Shown here in pieces: positions 24,302-35,884 of a DNA stretch of 64,000 bases. A program made the translations under genes and the position numbers. How positions within the stretch are numbered: the stretch's first letter is position 1; each line of letters starts with the position of its first letter. The stretch is from Scytalidium lignicola (taxonomy: Eukaryota; Ascomycota; Leotiomycetes): assembly GCA_002812745.2 (NCBI GenBank), contig NCSJ02000240.1, positions 1-64,000 on the forward strand, given 5' to 3'. The notes beneath the pieces are model-generated. The model was given only the letters and a program-made list of their open reading frames with translations. It was not told the origin of the DNA and ran no database searches.

Positions 24302-25551
24302 CGACTGGGGCGGCTGATAACTGTCGTGTGCAAATGAACGGCAGATTCATGATGAAGAGCATAATTGCAAATCGCTGGCGCCAGAAGAGCTCTACATGGC
24401 GTCTTCCCAGCCACGCCTAGGGAGGGCAGTTGAGCTATCCCGAATGGTCCTAACTCTATTCAATTCTGCCGACTTAGTAAATTGCGCCCTGTACTTTGCT
24501 TGTTTGCTTAGAGTTCCTCACGGTGGGGGAGAATGAGGTGCTGCATATATTGTATCAAGGAGGACTACTGTACTGTAGTCGCCTCCCCGCGCGGATCGGA
24601 GTTAAAAGACGGTCCAATTTGCCCAGGCTTTATTACACAACCCGGTGCCTGTATTGTGAATTCTCAAAGTAACAAACTTGTACAGTATCGTGAGTATATA
24701 CTCTGAGAGCTCACGAATATGAATCTTGAGTTAATTCAGATAGTAGATGATGATTCCATTGACTTGCTCCAAACGCAGCTTGTCTAGAATTGTAGAATTG
24801 ACTTGAATTTGCCCAGCCCGGTTCCCAAATGATGCCATATTATCCACGATGGCGTTACGAAGTTACAGTATCATATCCCCACAAAGGTTAAACTTCTGCA
24901 ATGTAACACTCTTATCATTCACAATTGGGGTACTCTAGGTAATTATGGCCAGTAAACTACGGCAAGAAAGACAAATTGCCACGTGGAAGGAACTACTTAA
25001 AAATCAAACCACTTAACGAGCCGCCCTCACAAACGCAAAATGCAACTGATAACCGAGCAAGAGATTGAAATTGTAATGATNAAAAAAATAATATAATATA
25101 TACTTATAAAATAATAGAAATAAACTATTCTCAATTAAACTGATCTTTTATGCCTAATTTTCATGATTTTTGTTGGAATGTATGCTATGCGACACAGACT
25201 TACGACACCCGGCTCGTAACATTTAAATCGCTGTTTAGGATTCGGGCGCTCATGTAGCACTTATTATCTGAATTCCTGCTGATGGTATTGCTCCAGTTTT
25301 CTGAAATTCCACATACCATACATTCAGTAAAGTATGTCTAGTAGAGTATGTCTAGTTAATTATTCATGAGAATGACAAGTTTCATGTATAATTATATAAA
25401 AGTTGGTCCATCGATTAAAAGAGTCGTGTGACCACTGTTAGTATTGGTATCTATAGTGATGCCAAAGTCCCTGCAACTTCATAATACCTCATGTGAAGTG
25501 GATCAGTATATATCACTGGACGCGAACATAGCTTTGCTAGTAAATTCTAAT
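24302..25551. other. intergenic region upstream of the regulator
   Basis: About 1.25 kb with no supported gene; the 24202-24414 frame is a shadow. It should hold the regulator promoter. A short AT-rich patch with an N lies at 25080-25140. Confidence 0.4.
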
Positions 25552-25728
25552 TTACAAGTCTCGATCGAAGTTTGGCTTTCCTAACTTCTTCCTCCATTCA
25601 GCCCCCTTCCACATCAGAATGATAAAATTAATATAAAGTACAACATTGATAATAGCAAAAACGGACCAGGCAATTCCATAGTTTGTCGCCTTTGCAAAAG
25701 GAACCTGGAAGACTTTTCGGACAACGTA
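25552..25728 (-). pseudogene. MFS transporter, C-terminal fragment only
   Basis: Minus-strand frame ending at 25552 with VVRKVFQVPFAKATNYGIAW, then a hydrophobic helix (SVFAIINVVLYINFIILMW), then KGAEWRKKLGKPNFDRDL and stop. The last helix followed by WKG.xWR..LG.P.F.RDL is the usual C-terminus of a group of fungal MFS transporters. Only about 56 residues remain. Upstream of about 25730 the frame runs into the antisense of the P450 fragment, so the rest of the gene is gone. Confidence 0.55.
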
Positions 25729-26428
25729 ATGCGAGATTTGATTGCGTCTATCCATACAACATCCAAAACCCTCGCCATCGCAATGATTGATCTTCTGAGC
25801 CAACCGGAGTATATTGATGAACTACGTCAAGAAGCTAGAGAAGCTATACAACTAGGTGGTACAATTGCGGTCGACAAACTCTTCAAGATAGACTGCTTTT
25901 TGAAGGAAAGTCAAAGACTAACGCCTGTGATATTGAGTAAGTTGAAAACGCCTTCCTACTTCTAAACCTACATTTTCTAACCTTTAACTAGTAACGATGA
26001 ATAGAATTGTAACCAAGCCTTACGTTTTCAAGGCGTCTGGAATCCCTATGCCTGTAGGGACATTAACCGTAGCAGCAACCAGTGCCATTGCTACAGATCC
26101 CGATACCTTTGGCGATAATGCTAAAGAGTTTGACGGACGTCGCTTTGAGCGTCTACGTTTGGATAATAAACCCCACGAAAGTGCACTCAAGATGGGAATG
26201 GCTACAGAGGATTCTCTCGGATTTGGATTCGGTAGTCAAGCTTGCCCAGGAAGATTCCTTGCCGTTAACCAAATGAAGCTTGTCATTGCCAAGCTGCTTG
26301 TAAATTACAATCTGACGTTGCAGAAGGGAGGCCAGACGTATACAGGCGGAAGGCCAAAGTATGCGTATAACGACTTCTTAGCTATTGCGCCTCCTGATTT
26401 TGGGGCGAAGCTTAGGAAATTCGAATAG
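25729..26428 (+). pseudogene. cytochrome P450, C-terminal half only
   Basis: Heme mono-oxygenase remnant. Two exons: 25729-25936 and 25992-26428, joined by a 55-base intron at 25937-25991 (GTAAGT...ACTAG). The text starts in the I-helix (ASIHTTSKTLAIAMIDLL), passes the K-helix ExxR as ESQR, and reaches the heme-binding loop GFGFGSQACPGRFLA, with the thiolate Cys present. It ends KLRKFE and stop. About 210 residues remain of the usual 500 or so, and the N-terminal half with its membrane anchor is missing. The remaining frame is not damaged, so truncation is the main defect. The family member cannot be named. It abuts the MFS fragment on the other strand. Confidence 0.75.
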
Positions 26429-26980
26429 ACGTTCGAGGGGAATTATTTCGAGGAAGTAAAGTCTTAATGATGACGGTGTACTTCTACAGTTTGCAAGGCA
26501 CTATCTTGAGGTCTTTAAAGTGCATATGTATAAGATATCAATGAAATATCAATGTCTTTAAAATGTGTATGATATATCGCTTAGTACTTATGAAGTTGGA
26601 ATGATATTTAAGATAAATTATTAGAGTTATATTTCTAAAGGATAAGGTCTTGGTTTAGAGGGTACAACTTTAACATACAGTAAAATAACACTTTCAATGA
26701 CCATTATTAGGAAATAATATTTGCTGCTGATTCTTTATTAGTCCTCAAACTTGAGAAATTTTCATGAAGGGGAACTCAGGACCAAGCTACCTCCACTAGA
26801 ACGAAGAGGCTAAAGTAAGCAAGTACTTACGTACATACGCACGGGTCCTTGTTGCAATTGTGGGTTTATTATACAAGCACAATATGCAATCGGAATTAGG
26901 GTTGTCACGTTCAATAGACAGCTTCAATGGCTCAGCGACGAGACCAAATGTGAATCTTGCGGATCTAATGACCGCGTTGA
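26429..26980. other. intergenic, no gene
   Basis: About 550 bases between the P450 fragment and the HET gene stop. Nothing recognised. Confidence 0.4.
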
Positions 26981-28747
26981 TTACACTTCCTCTAGTGCAC
27001 TCTCCATACGTAATTCTGTAAAGATCATGTCCTTCTGCAACACCGTGGCCAAAGTCACACTTATGAAAGTGGATAAACGGTCTTTGTCATATCTATAGCT
27101 AGTATGCCAACCACTCTCCACTTGATCCATCTCAAATGGCCCAAATCGCTGCAAATCGTAATTGAGCGGTGCTTCGGGGTCAAAATCGTCAACAATTACC
27201 GCAAACGGCTTCTTCACGCTAGGCGGGTATCCAAATACGACAGCGAATTCTTCCTCTGATTCCTCACCATTAACATGATTAACCCGGAAACTGGCCACTC
27301 CAACGAGGCCACCTAAAGTTTCTAGCGGCAAATGTGGAGTCCTCAACGGGTATCGATCTGGGAAGTAATTATAGCCGACCTGAGCGGCATAGAGTCCATG
27401 AATCTCTGGACACATGCTCTTAGATGTTAGGAGAAAACCAGCAAGTCGTTTTGAGAAATGCTTTGGGTGTACTTTTAACGTTTGAGATGTTGACATCCAC
27501 ATGTCCATTTTGGGAAATGTGTTAGGATGCATCTCAAAAACGGCGGCTTCCTCCAGTGTGGCGATGTAATCTGAGATTCTACAATAACCATGCTTATTAT
27601 CATCTCGTGGATATATTTTGGTGATCCAAATTCCAACGACATAATCGAGATCGTGAACGTAAGCCCCGTGGCGCTTACCACAATTTAGGATTGCTAGGTA
27701 GTCACTATCATCGATGTAGTGAGGAAGCTCACTGCAACCAGGATTATTGGGGCATTTGATCAGTTTCTTGGCCAGTTCAGTCGGTATCGTAGGGAATATA
27801 GCGTGCAAACCTCTATTTGTTTGCATCCATGTATCTGGCTGAACGCATATAATCGATTCCATTTCTCCACATTCAGCGAAATCAGCGGGCGAGCGTGCAA
27901 ATATATTTTGATGCAATCGCATATCATCTTTCTCCCGTTCAGACCTCGTTGCCCCATAAACGTTTTCTCTTACGCCCACGCCCCAAGCAAAGAGGGAGTG
28001 GTCAGTGGAGGTTGCTGCAATGTGCTCTTGAAGTCTTATGAAGGCGTTCTCACCCTCACCATACAGCAAGGGCATGTTAACGTCGAAGATGCCTAGGAGA
28101 CAATATGCCATATCTTCCTTGCGTGTTGTCGTTCGGTTGGCTGCCCATGACATTTTCTGGGCGATGTTGACTGTGGAAAGATCATTAACTTTAAGGATAT
28201 GACGATTGATTCCTGTTATCCTCTCGATTTCATGAACTTTAGTATATTTGTGACCCAGGCAAACCCACGAAGTATTATAAAACTCAACAGTAGATGGCGC
28301 AATCAATTCCTGAAGGGTCCAGCCTCTAGTGAACCAGCGGCTCTTAGTGACTTCTGAGTCTGAGGGATAATTTGGCCATTCACAAGATACGACGTCGGCG
28401 AGATAAGCAAAACATACGCTTGAATTTTTATACCAGCGGTACATCGAATTGATGGACTCTGTGAGATCCGCACTGCTGGTCTTGTCGATACAGCAAGTAT
28501 CAGCCCAAGCGTATGGGACACCTTTAGATGCTGCAAGCTCTACAAATCTCAGGATTTTAATGAAACCTGCCTTTGCTCTCACTGCCTGCGTCTTCGGATC
28601 GTTTGCCAAATCCGGATCTATTATCCGTTGCAATTCCTGGAGCGAGATCTCATACTTCTCCCAGGTATGAGAAAGAATAGCGTACCTAGGTATATCATCG
28701 CCAATGAATTCTTCAAGGAGGCCCGTTGATGTGTTGATTAGTCGCAT
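26981..28747 (-). CDS. HET-domain protein (heterokaryon-incompatibility type)
   Basis: Single-exon gene of 588 residues; family members take part in non-self recognition and cell death between fungal strains, in the cytoplasm. The HET domain occupies about residues 1-240, with its typical blocks: RYAILSHTWEKYEISLQEL near residue 21, YAWADTCCIDKTSSADLTES near 79, and SRWFTRGWTLQELIAPSTVE near 136. ATTRKEDMAYCLLGIFDVNM-type text (here TTTRKEDMAYCLLGIFDVNM) and LLYGEGENAFIRLQE follow, as in the HET-E/D-like group. The C-terminal half is of the kind often found behind this domain and has no WD or NACHT repeats. The start at 28747 (MRLINTSTG) matches the family. No defect seen. Its partner is unknown. 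Confidence 0.9.
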   Translation of the reverse strand: MRLINTSTGLLEEFIGDDIPRYAILSHTWEKYEISLQELQRIIDPDLANDPKTQAVRAKAGFIKILRFVELAASKGVPYAWADTCCIDKTSSADLTESINSMYRWYKNSSVCFAYLADVVSCEWPNYPSDSEVTKSRWFTRGWTLQELIAPSTVEFYNTSWVCLGHKYTKVHEIERITGINRHILKVNDLSTVNIAQKMSWAANRTTTRKEDMAYCLLGIFDVNMPLLYGEGENAFIRLQEHIAATSTDHSLFAWGVGVRENVYGATRSEREKDDMRLHQNIFARSPADFAECGEMESIICVQPDTWMQTNRGLHAIFPTIPTELAKKLIKCPNNPGCSELPHYIDDSDYLAILNCGKRHGAYVHDLDYVVGIWITKIYPRDDNKHGYCRISDYIATLEEAAVFEMHPNTFPKMDMWMSTSQTLKVHPKHFSKRLAGFLLTSKSMCPEIHGLYAAQVGYNYFPDRYPLRTPHLPLETLGGLVGVASFRVNHVNGEESEEEFAVVFGYPPSVKKPFAVIVDDFDPEAPLNYDLQRFGPFEMDQVESGWHTSYRYDKDRLSTFISVTLATVLQKDMIFTELRMESALEEV

Positions 28748-29447
28748 TCCAGCTTAGGCAGGCGATGCATCAGGCTGATGCAATGTGGTAGACTCTCAGA
28801 ACCGAAAAAGCTAGACAAAGAGCTTATTTCTTTCTGAAACTAATTGAGCAAGCATCATTGATTTTGGAGGTAAATTGCCATGATGCACCTGGTAATTAGC
28901 TTGAAAGAGTGTTCTTCTAGTAAATAAGGAAGGGAAAGATTTGTCGTTCAGGCCGAAACTATGTTGGCTAGTGATCTCGACAGTCGTAGATTCGCTTAGT
29001 CTCAAGCTGAAGCTTAAGGCTACGGCTCCCCGCTTCCTAACCAGGACTAGCTTGCACGTGAGCTAGCCTCACGTGATTGACTACCAACAATACCATAACC
29101 GTTTTTAATTTAATTGAAATAATTTAGACATGTGATCTCCAATTATCTGTTATATCGAAATATTTGAAAAATGTATTTACTATAGTGCTGTTCCTAAGGC
29201 ATTGGTATTTGTTATTTAGGATAAAGTTAACTACTGTGGTTTATGTGTTACATTCTCTAGATTGCGCGATTCTCGAGATAAACTTGTCGAGACAANTTTT
29301 TCATAGAATATAAACACACGTTTATTGTACTATTTGTGGAGTTCTAGTAGAGATGCTATAATTTTCAATTCTGGTATAATTCTCTAAGCTTGCTTCGCGA
29401 GGCGACTTTTCCCCAGCAGAAAGTCTCTGTGAAAGTCGAAATATACG
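28748..29447. other. intergenic, no gene
   Basis: About 700 bases containing the HET promoter and the 3' end of the phosphatase gene. AT-rich patch with one N at 29296. CTAGTGATCTC...GAGATCAC-like short matches are not convincing as repeats. Confidence 0.35.
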
Positions 29448-30619
29448 CTATGTTTTATTACCTCCCTTCTTGTCTTGATCCTCTTTATTATCTTGATGTT
29501 CCGTGCTCGTGAACGCATATTCTCCAGAAATCAATCTTCTGGTCCAATCTCTTTCCATTTGCTCAACTCTTTGCCATCCATCCATTCTTCGTTCTTGCGC
29601 ACCTACATCTCCCCTTCCTTCGCCTTCACTTTCGACTTTATCATTCACCGTCCCGAATATCTCACTAGCTTCCGCCCTTCTTCTCCCAAATTGTGCCGCT
29701 AGAGTCGCTATAGATGAGACACGAGCCCGATTGACAGCTTCCTCGCCCCGACCGAGCAAAGCGTCACGTTCCTGCTTCCAAGCTTTGTATGCTGGCTTTT
29801 CCTTCGGACCCTCGATTTTATTTCTTTGATGGACAGATGGTGAAGGTGATGGTAGCTGTGATAAGTAGATATCGTATTTGCAGTGTTCCCAGACTTTAAG
29901 CTGATATTCGAAACCTTGGTTCGGCGATATCAGGGGACGAGATTCGCGAGCCATAGACAGAGCAGTAGAGTATGGCACACATAGAGATCGCATCACTATT
30001 TGAACTAGTATGAGAAAACGGGAAAAGAAGGAACTTTGACCTATATTGAGTCCTCTTCCTAGTTTGTACGAAAGCAAGAATAAAGAAAGAAAGAAACTAA
30101 AATAATCGATAAAGGAAGAAAGAGAGAGAGGAATATAGAAAGAAAGACTTACAATATGCTACGATGAATGAGCCAGATCGTGAGATGCCTTGGGTACAAT
30201 GCACAAGTACTCCTACACCCGTTTTGCTAGATGCATTGAAGCTGGACTGTAGCGATTCGTCGATCCAGTCACAGGCTTCTTTCAGATAGCGGAGGATATC
30301 CTCTGTCGGGTCGTCGTCGATATCGATATGTTTCTGGATAATGCGGTAATTCTCGTGCTGGTCGTTAGTATCATTGAATTTAGGTATATCTTCTCTGCGT
30401 GTGATGGAGAGAATATATCTAATGTTGTGGTCTTTGAGTAGAGAGCGATTGCGGGCAGTAAATCGGCTGCAAGTCCAAGGATGTTATTAACTACAACAGA
30501 TCTAGAAGCCTTTGCAAAGCTAGGTGTTATTTTTATTTGCGTTGTTTCACCTACTCTGAAATGAATAATCCAGGGATCTGCTTGACTTGGGCGATCTTAC
30601 CGTCTCGGAGAGGTTCCAT
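29448..30619 (-). CDS. dual-specificity protein phosphatase
   Basis: Cysteine phosphatase acting on phospho-Tyr/Ser/Thr. Three exons are inferred: 30619-30555, 30466-30153 and 29995-29448, with introns 30467-30554 (GTAGGT...TGCAG) and 29996-30152 (GTAAGT...AATAG). The coding total is 927 bases, or 308 residues, and all phases agree. The ATG at 30619 gives MEPLRDGKIAQVKQIPGLF; joining exons yields GLFISDRFTARNRSLLKDHN. The active-site loop is HCTQGISRS (Cys nucleophile and Arg), with the likely acid Asp in HIDIDDDPTEDI about 40 residues before. AYLMRSL...ESRPLISPNQGFEYQL closes the domain as in DUSPs. After it lies a charged tail of about 110 residues without the zinc-binding Cys of YVH1, so it is not that type. 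The second intron is long (157 bases) and purine-rich. Substrate unknown. Confidence 0.85.
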
Positions 30620-30954
30620 CGTTTTGAATGAAGGGGTGATCTAGTAGAAATAGTATCGCAAAGCCTGGAATTGGAAGTGGACTCGGATGTGAAGTAGATG
30701 GAGAGTAAAAATGGAATAAGTATGAGGCAAAGCCCCGCAACGCAGGTTGAATTATAAGATCATTTTACTTGGGACTGCCTGCTAATGATGGCCGGTTTAA
30801 TATGAGAATTCTGACTTCTTTTCACTTTCCGGGTTGTCTGCTGGGCTTCTTGCCTTGTGCTGATGAAATGCCACGTAAGTTCATGATGCGTCNTTTTTCC
30901 TTAAAATATCTATTTTAGCCGACAGTTCAATTAACTAATTAATTAATCAGCTGA
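30620..30954. other. upstream region of the phosphatase gene
   Basis: About 330 bases, mixed composition, presumably the promoter; no specific site recognised. Confidence 0.35.
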
Positions 30955-31263
30955 CCAAGGAGTAAATAAATTACCTAAAAACCACCATTTCAATATTTTA
31001 TTTGTAATTATTTATAAAAGATTTGCATTTTAGCAATCATATGCTTTAAAATAATATAAAAATTATGATTAAATCTTTGTTATAGCAATAGTTACAAATA
31101 ATCCATGTGCATTTACACATAAAGGAATAATATAATTGTACTTATTTTTCTATCATTTTGAAGCTCGGATCTTCGATATAATCCATCAAGAATAAAAGAA
31201 TTATTAAAAATTATAAATAAAATGTTAAAATGGTGATTTTTAGGCAATTTATTTACTCCTAGG
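30955..31263. mobile_element. MITE with inverted repeats of about 55 bases
   Basis: The left end (CCAAGGAGTAAATAAATTAC, 30955 on) and the right end (reverse complement CCTAGGAGTAAATAAATTGC, ending 31263) match over about 55-60 bases with a few transition differences. The interior is AT-rich with no coding. Length is about 309 bases. No clear target duplication was found. Confidence 0.7.
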
Positions 31264-31829
31264 CCAAACTTCACCCCAAAAAAGGCCATTCAAGGATATG
31301 ACAGTATTTGTTCAGTATTTGTTTAAGGTTAGCTACAGATTTATCGTTGCGAGAAACATTAAAGACGTGTCCTCTGAACTATCTGAATAATAGAAGCTGT
31401 ATTTGTAGTATCGGTATTTGTAATGAATATAAGTAGCCTACAGATTATCTAAGTCTTGCTATAAACTCTCTGTAGAGGCATAATACTACAGTTCTTAAAT
31501 ACATGATTGTTAACCTGTTAGTGCTATTGGATAAATTTATTTTCGAATAAACGAATGAGTATTCTATCTCATACCTGCCACTTCAACTAGTTAAGCTAAC
31601 ATATTTGATCTAAGGACGAAGTATCCGAGTTAATATCAGCAAACATATGTCGTCCATATTCCACTGGTCGTTCCATTGTTCTTTATGAATTAGTACAAAT
31701 TCGTCCTGAATTCTCCCACTAAACTCTCTCCCATGCATAACTGTCATATTTTCCCCCATTTGTTAGACGAAAGAATGCCGAGCAGTTAGTAGGAAGCATT
31801 AGAATAAATCACTGAAGGCGGACGCGACT
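31264..31829. other. intergenic, no gene
   Basis: About 570 bases with no recognised gene or repeat, between the MITE and the short glutamine-synthetase-like tail. Confidence 0.35.
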
Positions 31830-31952
31830 ATGAAGACATGGATACCGGAAGACTTATTAAATTCATACATTACTGTGAAAGAGAAAGAAGTCGATGTGTT
31901 TGAGAAGATGACAGAAGACCAGAGGCGCCTTCGATTCTTAGAGTACTTTTAA
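31830..31952 (+). pseudogene. glutamine-synthetase-like C-terminal fragment
   Basis: A 41-codon frame, MKTWIPEDLLNSYITVKEKE to ...EDQRRLRFLEYF. The frame extends a little upstream (NKSLKADAT) to a stop. The PEDL...Y..VKEKE...F.KMT...RR.RFLEYF pattern looks like the last 40-50 residues of the glutamine synthetase / FluG-like proteins of filamentous fungi. The recognition is from memory and only this tail is present; no catalytic motifs were found upstream. It may be a leftover from a deletion or rearrangement. Confidence is limited by the short length. Confidence 0.4.
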
Positions 31953-32468
31953 TGCTTGTGTCTGCATGCCATCACGTCTGACGCAGCACGACTCTGAACT
32001 TTGAATAGTGGGTTTTAGTGGGAGGCCCACTATAATACAGTGGTTTTAACCCTTATGCTAAGGGCTACAGGGCTTAATAGCATAAAATGCCCCTGTACTC
32101 TCGACTTGGTTGACCGCGACCTCCGTATCGAACACGTATTTCTAGCTGCAGAGTACAGTTAGGCCAAACATCCGTAAGTAGGCTCTTTGTTCATCCAAAA
32201 TATACCTAGCTACTCTAATACAGGATATGGTAATGTTTTTAAGCAAACCAAGAACAACTTGAAGTTCTATTTGAGAATGAAAATGCAAACAGGACTCTTA
32301 TTAGTCTAGAATTTGAGCAACTAGCTGAATTACTACGTTTGAGAGACAAGTTTACAAATTAGGAGTGCATGTGGATATACCTCTTATCCTAGAATCTGCT
32401 AATCCCTTTCCATTTATATCCCAATTCAGCAAAATGTTCCAGATACCATTCTTCGAATCCTCCATCCG
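31953..32468. other. intergenic with a small GC-rich inverted motif
   Basis: Contains TTTTAGTGGGAGGCCCACTATAAT (hairpin AGTGGGAGGCCCACT at about 32020) and GGGCTACAGGGCTTAATAG...GCCCCTGTAC near 32065-32095. This may be a remnant of a small transposon end. No gene. Confidence 0.35.
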
Positions 32469-33188
32469 TCATTCCATCGTTGTTTTCAAATTCACACTTG
32501 AAATTCTCTTTGCGATGCCCATCCAAATGCAGAGTGGGCACAGTACTACACCGCAGCCATGGTCTCGGTCAAAACGACTGGACCTTGGTCCCTGCTGCAC
32601 CTGGTCCACGGACGGACATGTATCTCGATCTCCGCCACAAAGCTGGCAGATGCCGTGCTCAAGCCACGAGGTAATGTCTGGAACTATATCCGTGAACAAC
32701 ATCTTGATTGTTGATTTAAGAGTCATCGCCTGGATCTTGACTATGTGCTTGTAGTCCGTCGATTGGCAGTCTGGCACGTCGAAGGGGCGCTCTTCAAGAC
32801 GTTGTCGAAGAGAGAGGTGGTTGGGCTTGGCGATGAAGGACTCAGACCTTGCGACGTCCTCGGCGCGCTTGAGCTTGCCACATTTTCCCTGCCACTCTTT
32901 CCCGATCATGATGCAGATAAGTAACTCTCCGGTGATACTGTGCTCTATGGATTGAGGTTGGACGAGGCAATACTTGCTGGTCTTGGGACTGCTAACAAAG
33001 GCGAGGATTCTCAGCCATATCTCGAGAGGCAGTTGTATGCTACCATTGTTGGTCACGATGCTGTTTGCAGAGCGACGGATGATTGTATCGACAAAGCTAG
33101 GCCCGAGGGCCGTCTTATTTAAGATACATATGGGCTTCCTTTTAACCAGAATTGCCAATGCTTCATACTTAACAGGTTTCATGATCAA
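32469..33188 (-). CDS. hypothetical protein with an F-box-like segment and Cys-rich end
   Basis: A 239-residue open frame with normal codon use and no internal breaks. Near residue 50, IQLPLEIWLRILAFV resembles the start of a fungal F-box (LPxEIxxxIL), which would bind Skp1 in an SCF ubiquitin ligase. The middle is basic (RAEDVARSESFIAKPNHL). Near the C-terminus is a cysteine-rich part, GICQLCGGDRDTCPS...HGCGVVLCPLCIWMG, that could bind zinc. I cannot match the whole protein to a named family. The F-box reading rests on a short stretch. No intron is obvious. A neighbouring start upstream is possible. Confidence 0.55.
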   Translation of the reverse strand: MIMKPVKYEALAILVKRKPICILNKTALGPSFVDTIIRRSANSIVTNNGSIQLPLEIWLRILAFVSSPKTSKYCLVQPQSIEHSITGELLICIMIGKEWQGKCGKLKRAEDVARSESFIAKPNHLSLRQRLEERPFDVPDCQSTDYKHIVKIQAMTLKSTIKMLFTDIVPDITSWLEHGICQLCGGDRDTCPSVDQVQQGPRSSRFDRDHGCGVVLCPLCIWMGIAKRISSVNLKTTME

Positions 33189-35075
33189 GTGCTATGTCGA
33201 AAGCTAGTGTTTTAAAGTGATGGATTGTTACTAATATTAATAAGATATGCTAACTTATAGTATATGACGTTAGGATAGTATGAATTATGCAAATATTGCA
33301 TATCTTCGCCGTGATTATAATTAAGTCATGGTAAAAGAAAATAGTCTAAAAACATACCTCACAAGGTATACTAAAACAAACCTTCTTTTACATCTTGGAA
33401 GAGAAGAAATACAACGAGGTGGAGTTGGAAGCACTATAATAGCTTTGAGCCATTGTCTTCAGTGATGACACATTAGGCTCTTCTATGGCAGGAATGAATC
33501 GGACGTTAAAGATAAATGTTACTCTTCACGGCGGCTATCATGATAAGGTTGCATGTTACGAGGTTACTGGAACTGCACTTCGTCCGTGCGTTTAGTGCTA
33601 CCGTTCGCCACGTCGTACAACACCCAGAGTTCCTAGGATTGCTGGACCTGGGATCTGTCCTCGAGTACGTCTAAGTATGCACGAAGATATATCGCAGCAA
33701 AGCGAGTGTAATCTAGCCGGTTGAAAATCTACGGAAGGCTACGCTCTGCATCTAAGCCCTGATAATATAGCGTGTATCCCACTACTGGTTGAACCATATT
33801 ATTCGCATTACAAATTAGATACAACTACCTCAAGATAATGTTGGTTTAGGTGGTCTGAAGGAATATATTAAGTTCTAAATTCTAAACGTTTTAAAGTGAG
33901 TTAGAGTTAAAATATTTCAACTAATCAACTGCAATGTGATAAAAACCAAAACAGAACACGAAAGCTAGGAGAGGCAAACTCATTTTGTTCTTGATTCTTC
34001 TTCGTGTTAAATTCTTACGGTTTTGGAAGTAGGATGACCTTCTGTAAATACAATTCGCCGCGGCGGAGAGTGACAACCCGCTCTGTGATTAATTATTTAC
34101 CTCGGCCACATCCCAACGTATCAATGGAAAGTCAGTCTAGAGATAGAGTCTCAGCCTTTTGGCATATTTTATGCTAATTAAATTCTAATTCTACTACCCC
34201 CCCTAAATATTTCACACCTCCAAGGGTCAAAATAGGGATAAAAATTAGGATTTGTCAAAGGTATGAAAGGACCACAATGACCTTTTTTAACTGAATTAGG
34301 TAATTTTAGACCAATAATACCGGGGGTTAAGCAAATCAGAGCACTAGAACCAGGCTATTTGTAGAGAGCTGAAATCTTTAGGGATAGTATTAGACCATTC
34401 TGCGTTAGCTGGCCGATAAAATGTGAGCTTATTAAGATTTAGGTTACTAATTTACATAAAGTAGTTCTTTTCACAAGACCGCTAGATATAATCATGTCTA
34501 CGGAGGTACAGCGGTTAAGTATTTGCACAGCACTAGTAGGGACGGCCATTGTGGAGCCTTCCTATTCCATATTAGGCAGTAATCCTACAACACCACTTTC
34601 TACATGTTTACATTGTTTACTTATGATTTTACTATTACAATCAATGTTTGGTTTTTGATTTTAACACAATATTAAGTTATATAAAAATGTTATAATTATT
34701 ATTAAAAATTTAATAATATAATAAGTATAAAGTAATAAAGCTTTAATTGTATACATTTTTCTAATAGTATTATATACTTTAAACCTCTTACAAGTCTTAG
34801 TTTAATAATCTTAAATCTAAGTGTATATTTAGATTATTAACAAATTGTATAAGTAGAAGTTTAGCGAAGAAAAGCTAGTACTAGAGTTTTTGTGTACATT
34901 TAAGTAAACCGTGTGTGCATACAAGTATAACCTTAAGTAAAATTCGTTGCTGCCCTTATTATCCTAGAATTAAAAACGTCGGAGAGATTTTAGTTAACTT
35001 ATTTAAATCATTTGTTTCATAGCATTAAGCTAACAAGGCTACACAGTAAAAGACTAACAGGTGGCAATTTTTTAT
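33189..35075. other. intergenic with AT-rich patch
   Basis: About 1.9 kb with no supported gene. 34620-35070 is strongly AT-rich, like decayed repeat DNA. At 34484-34650 a short plus-strand text (MSTEVQRLSICTAL...EPSYSILGSNP) is open but unrecognised. A run of Cs sits at about 34196-34204. Confidence 0.4.
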
Positions 35076-35516
35076 TAACATAAATCCTTATCGATTGGAT
35101 TACCTTATTAGTCAGATTAGTGAAATTTACTGCAAAATCAACTAAAACTACCTTCTGGCAAATTTAATAATTATAAATGCTAACAACATAATATTATATA
35201 TGATAATTAATTATTTGAATATAATATTAAACATTAAATTCTTGAGTTTCTTAAATTTCTTAGAATCTTATAATATTGAAAAATATAATTTTAGACTTTA
35301 AAATCATAATTATTAGATTATATAATTTTAACTACAAATGCTAGTTTTCTTAAAATTTAGTTATTTATTAAAAATTAATATATAAATTCCATTGTTAATT
35401 TTATAGTTATAACTTGATTTAGTAATTGAGTTTGTTAAAAGCAATTTTGCTTGATTGTGCGGTAAATTTCACTGATCCGACTAATAAAGTGATCCGACTG
35501 ATAAGGATTTACGTTA
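35076..35516. mobile_element. MITE with inverted repeats of about 60 bases
   Basis: The left end, TAACATAAATCCTTATC..., and the right end (reverse complement TAACGTAAATCCTTATC...) match for about 60 bases, through AAATTTACYGCA. The left copy carries more transition changes than the right. The AT-rich interior has no coding. Total length 441 bases. Confidence 0.75.
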
Positions 35517-35884
35517 CATTTTGATTGTTAGCTAATTCTAAGCTGTACTTCTTCTGGTTATCAGTTATGGCTACAGATTTTAGAGCTCGGGGCTAGAATG
35601 AGATGCTGTTATGTCTTTTTGGGGTTGGAGTCTCAATTTTGATATTTGTACATAATTGAGGATGGAGGTTCTGTAACTTATATCAGGGTTTGTAAGAATG
35701 TAATGGTTGCGGATATGACAAATGTTGAGGACTTCAGGCCGACATCGGCTTTATATCTAAGGCGCCATCTGCCATCTGCTTGTCGTCATTTACTAACAAG
35801 ACAGCTATATTAGAAGCGAAATGTCTCTCTTCTAGGTGCTCAATTGCTCCAGCGTATAAATTAAATTAGATCAAATTTTTTACA

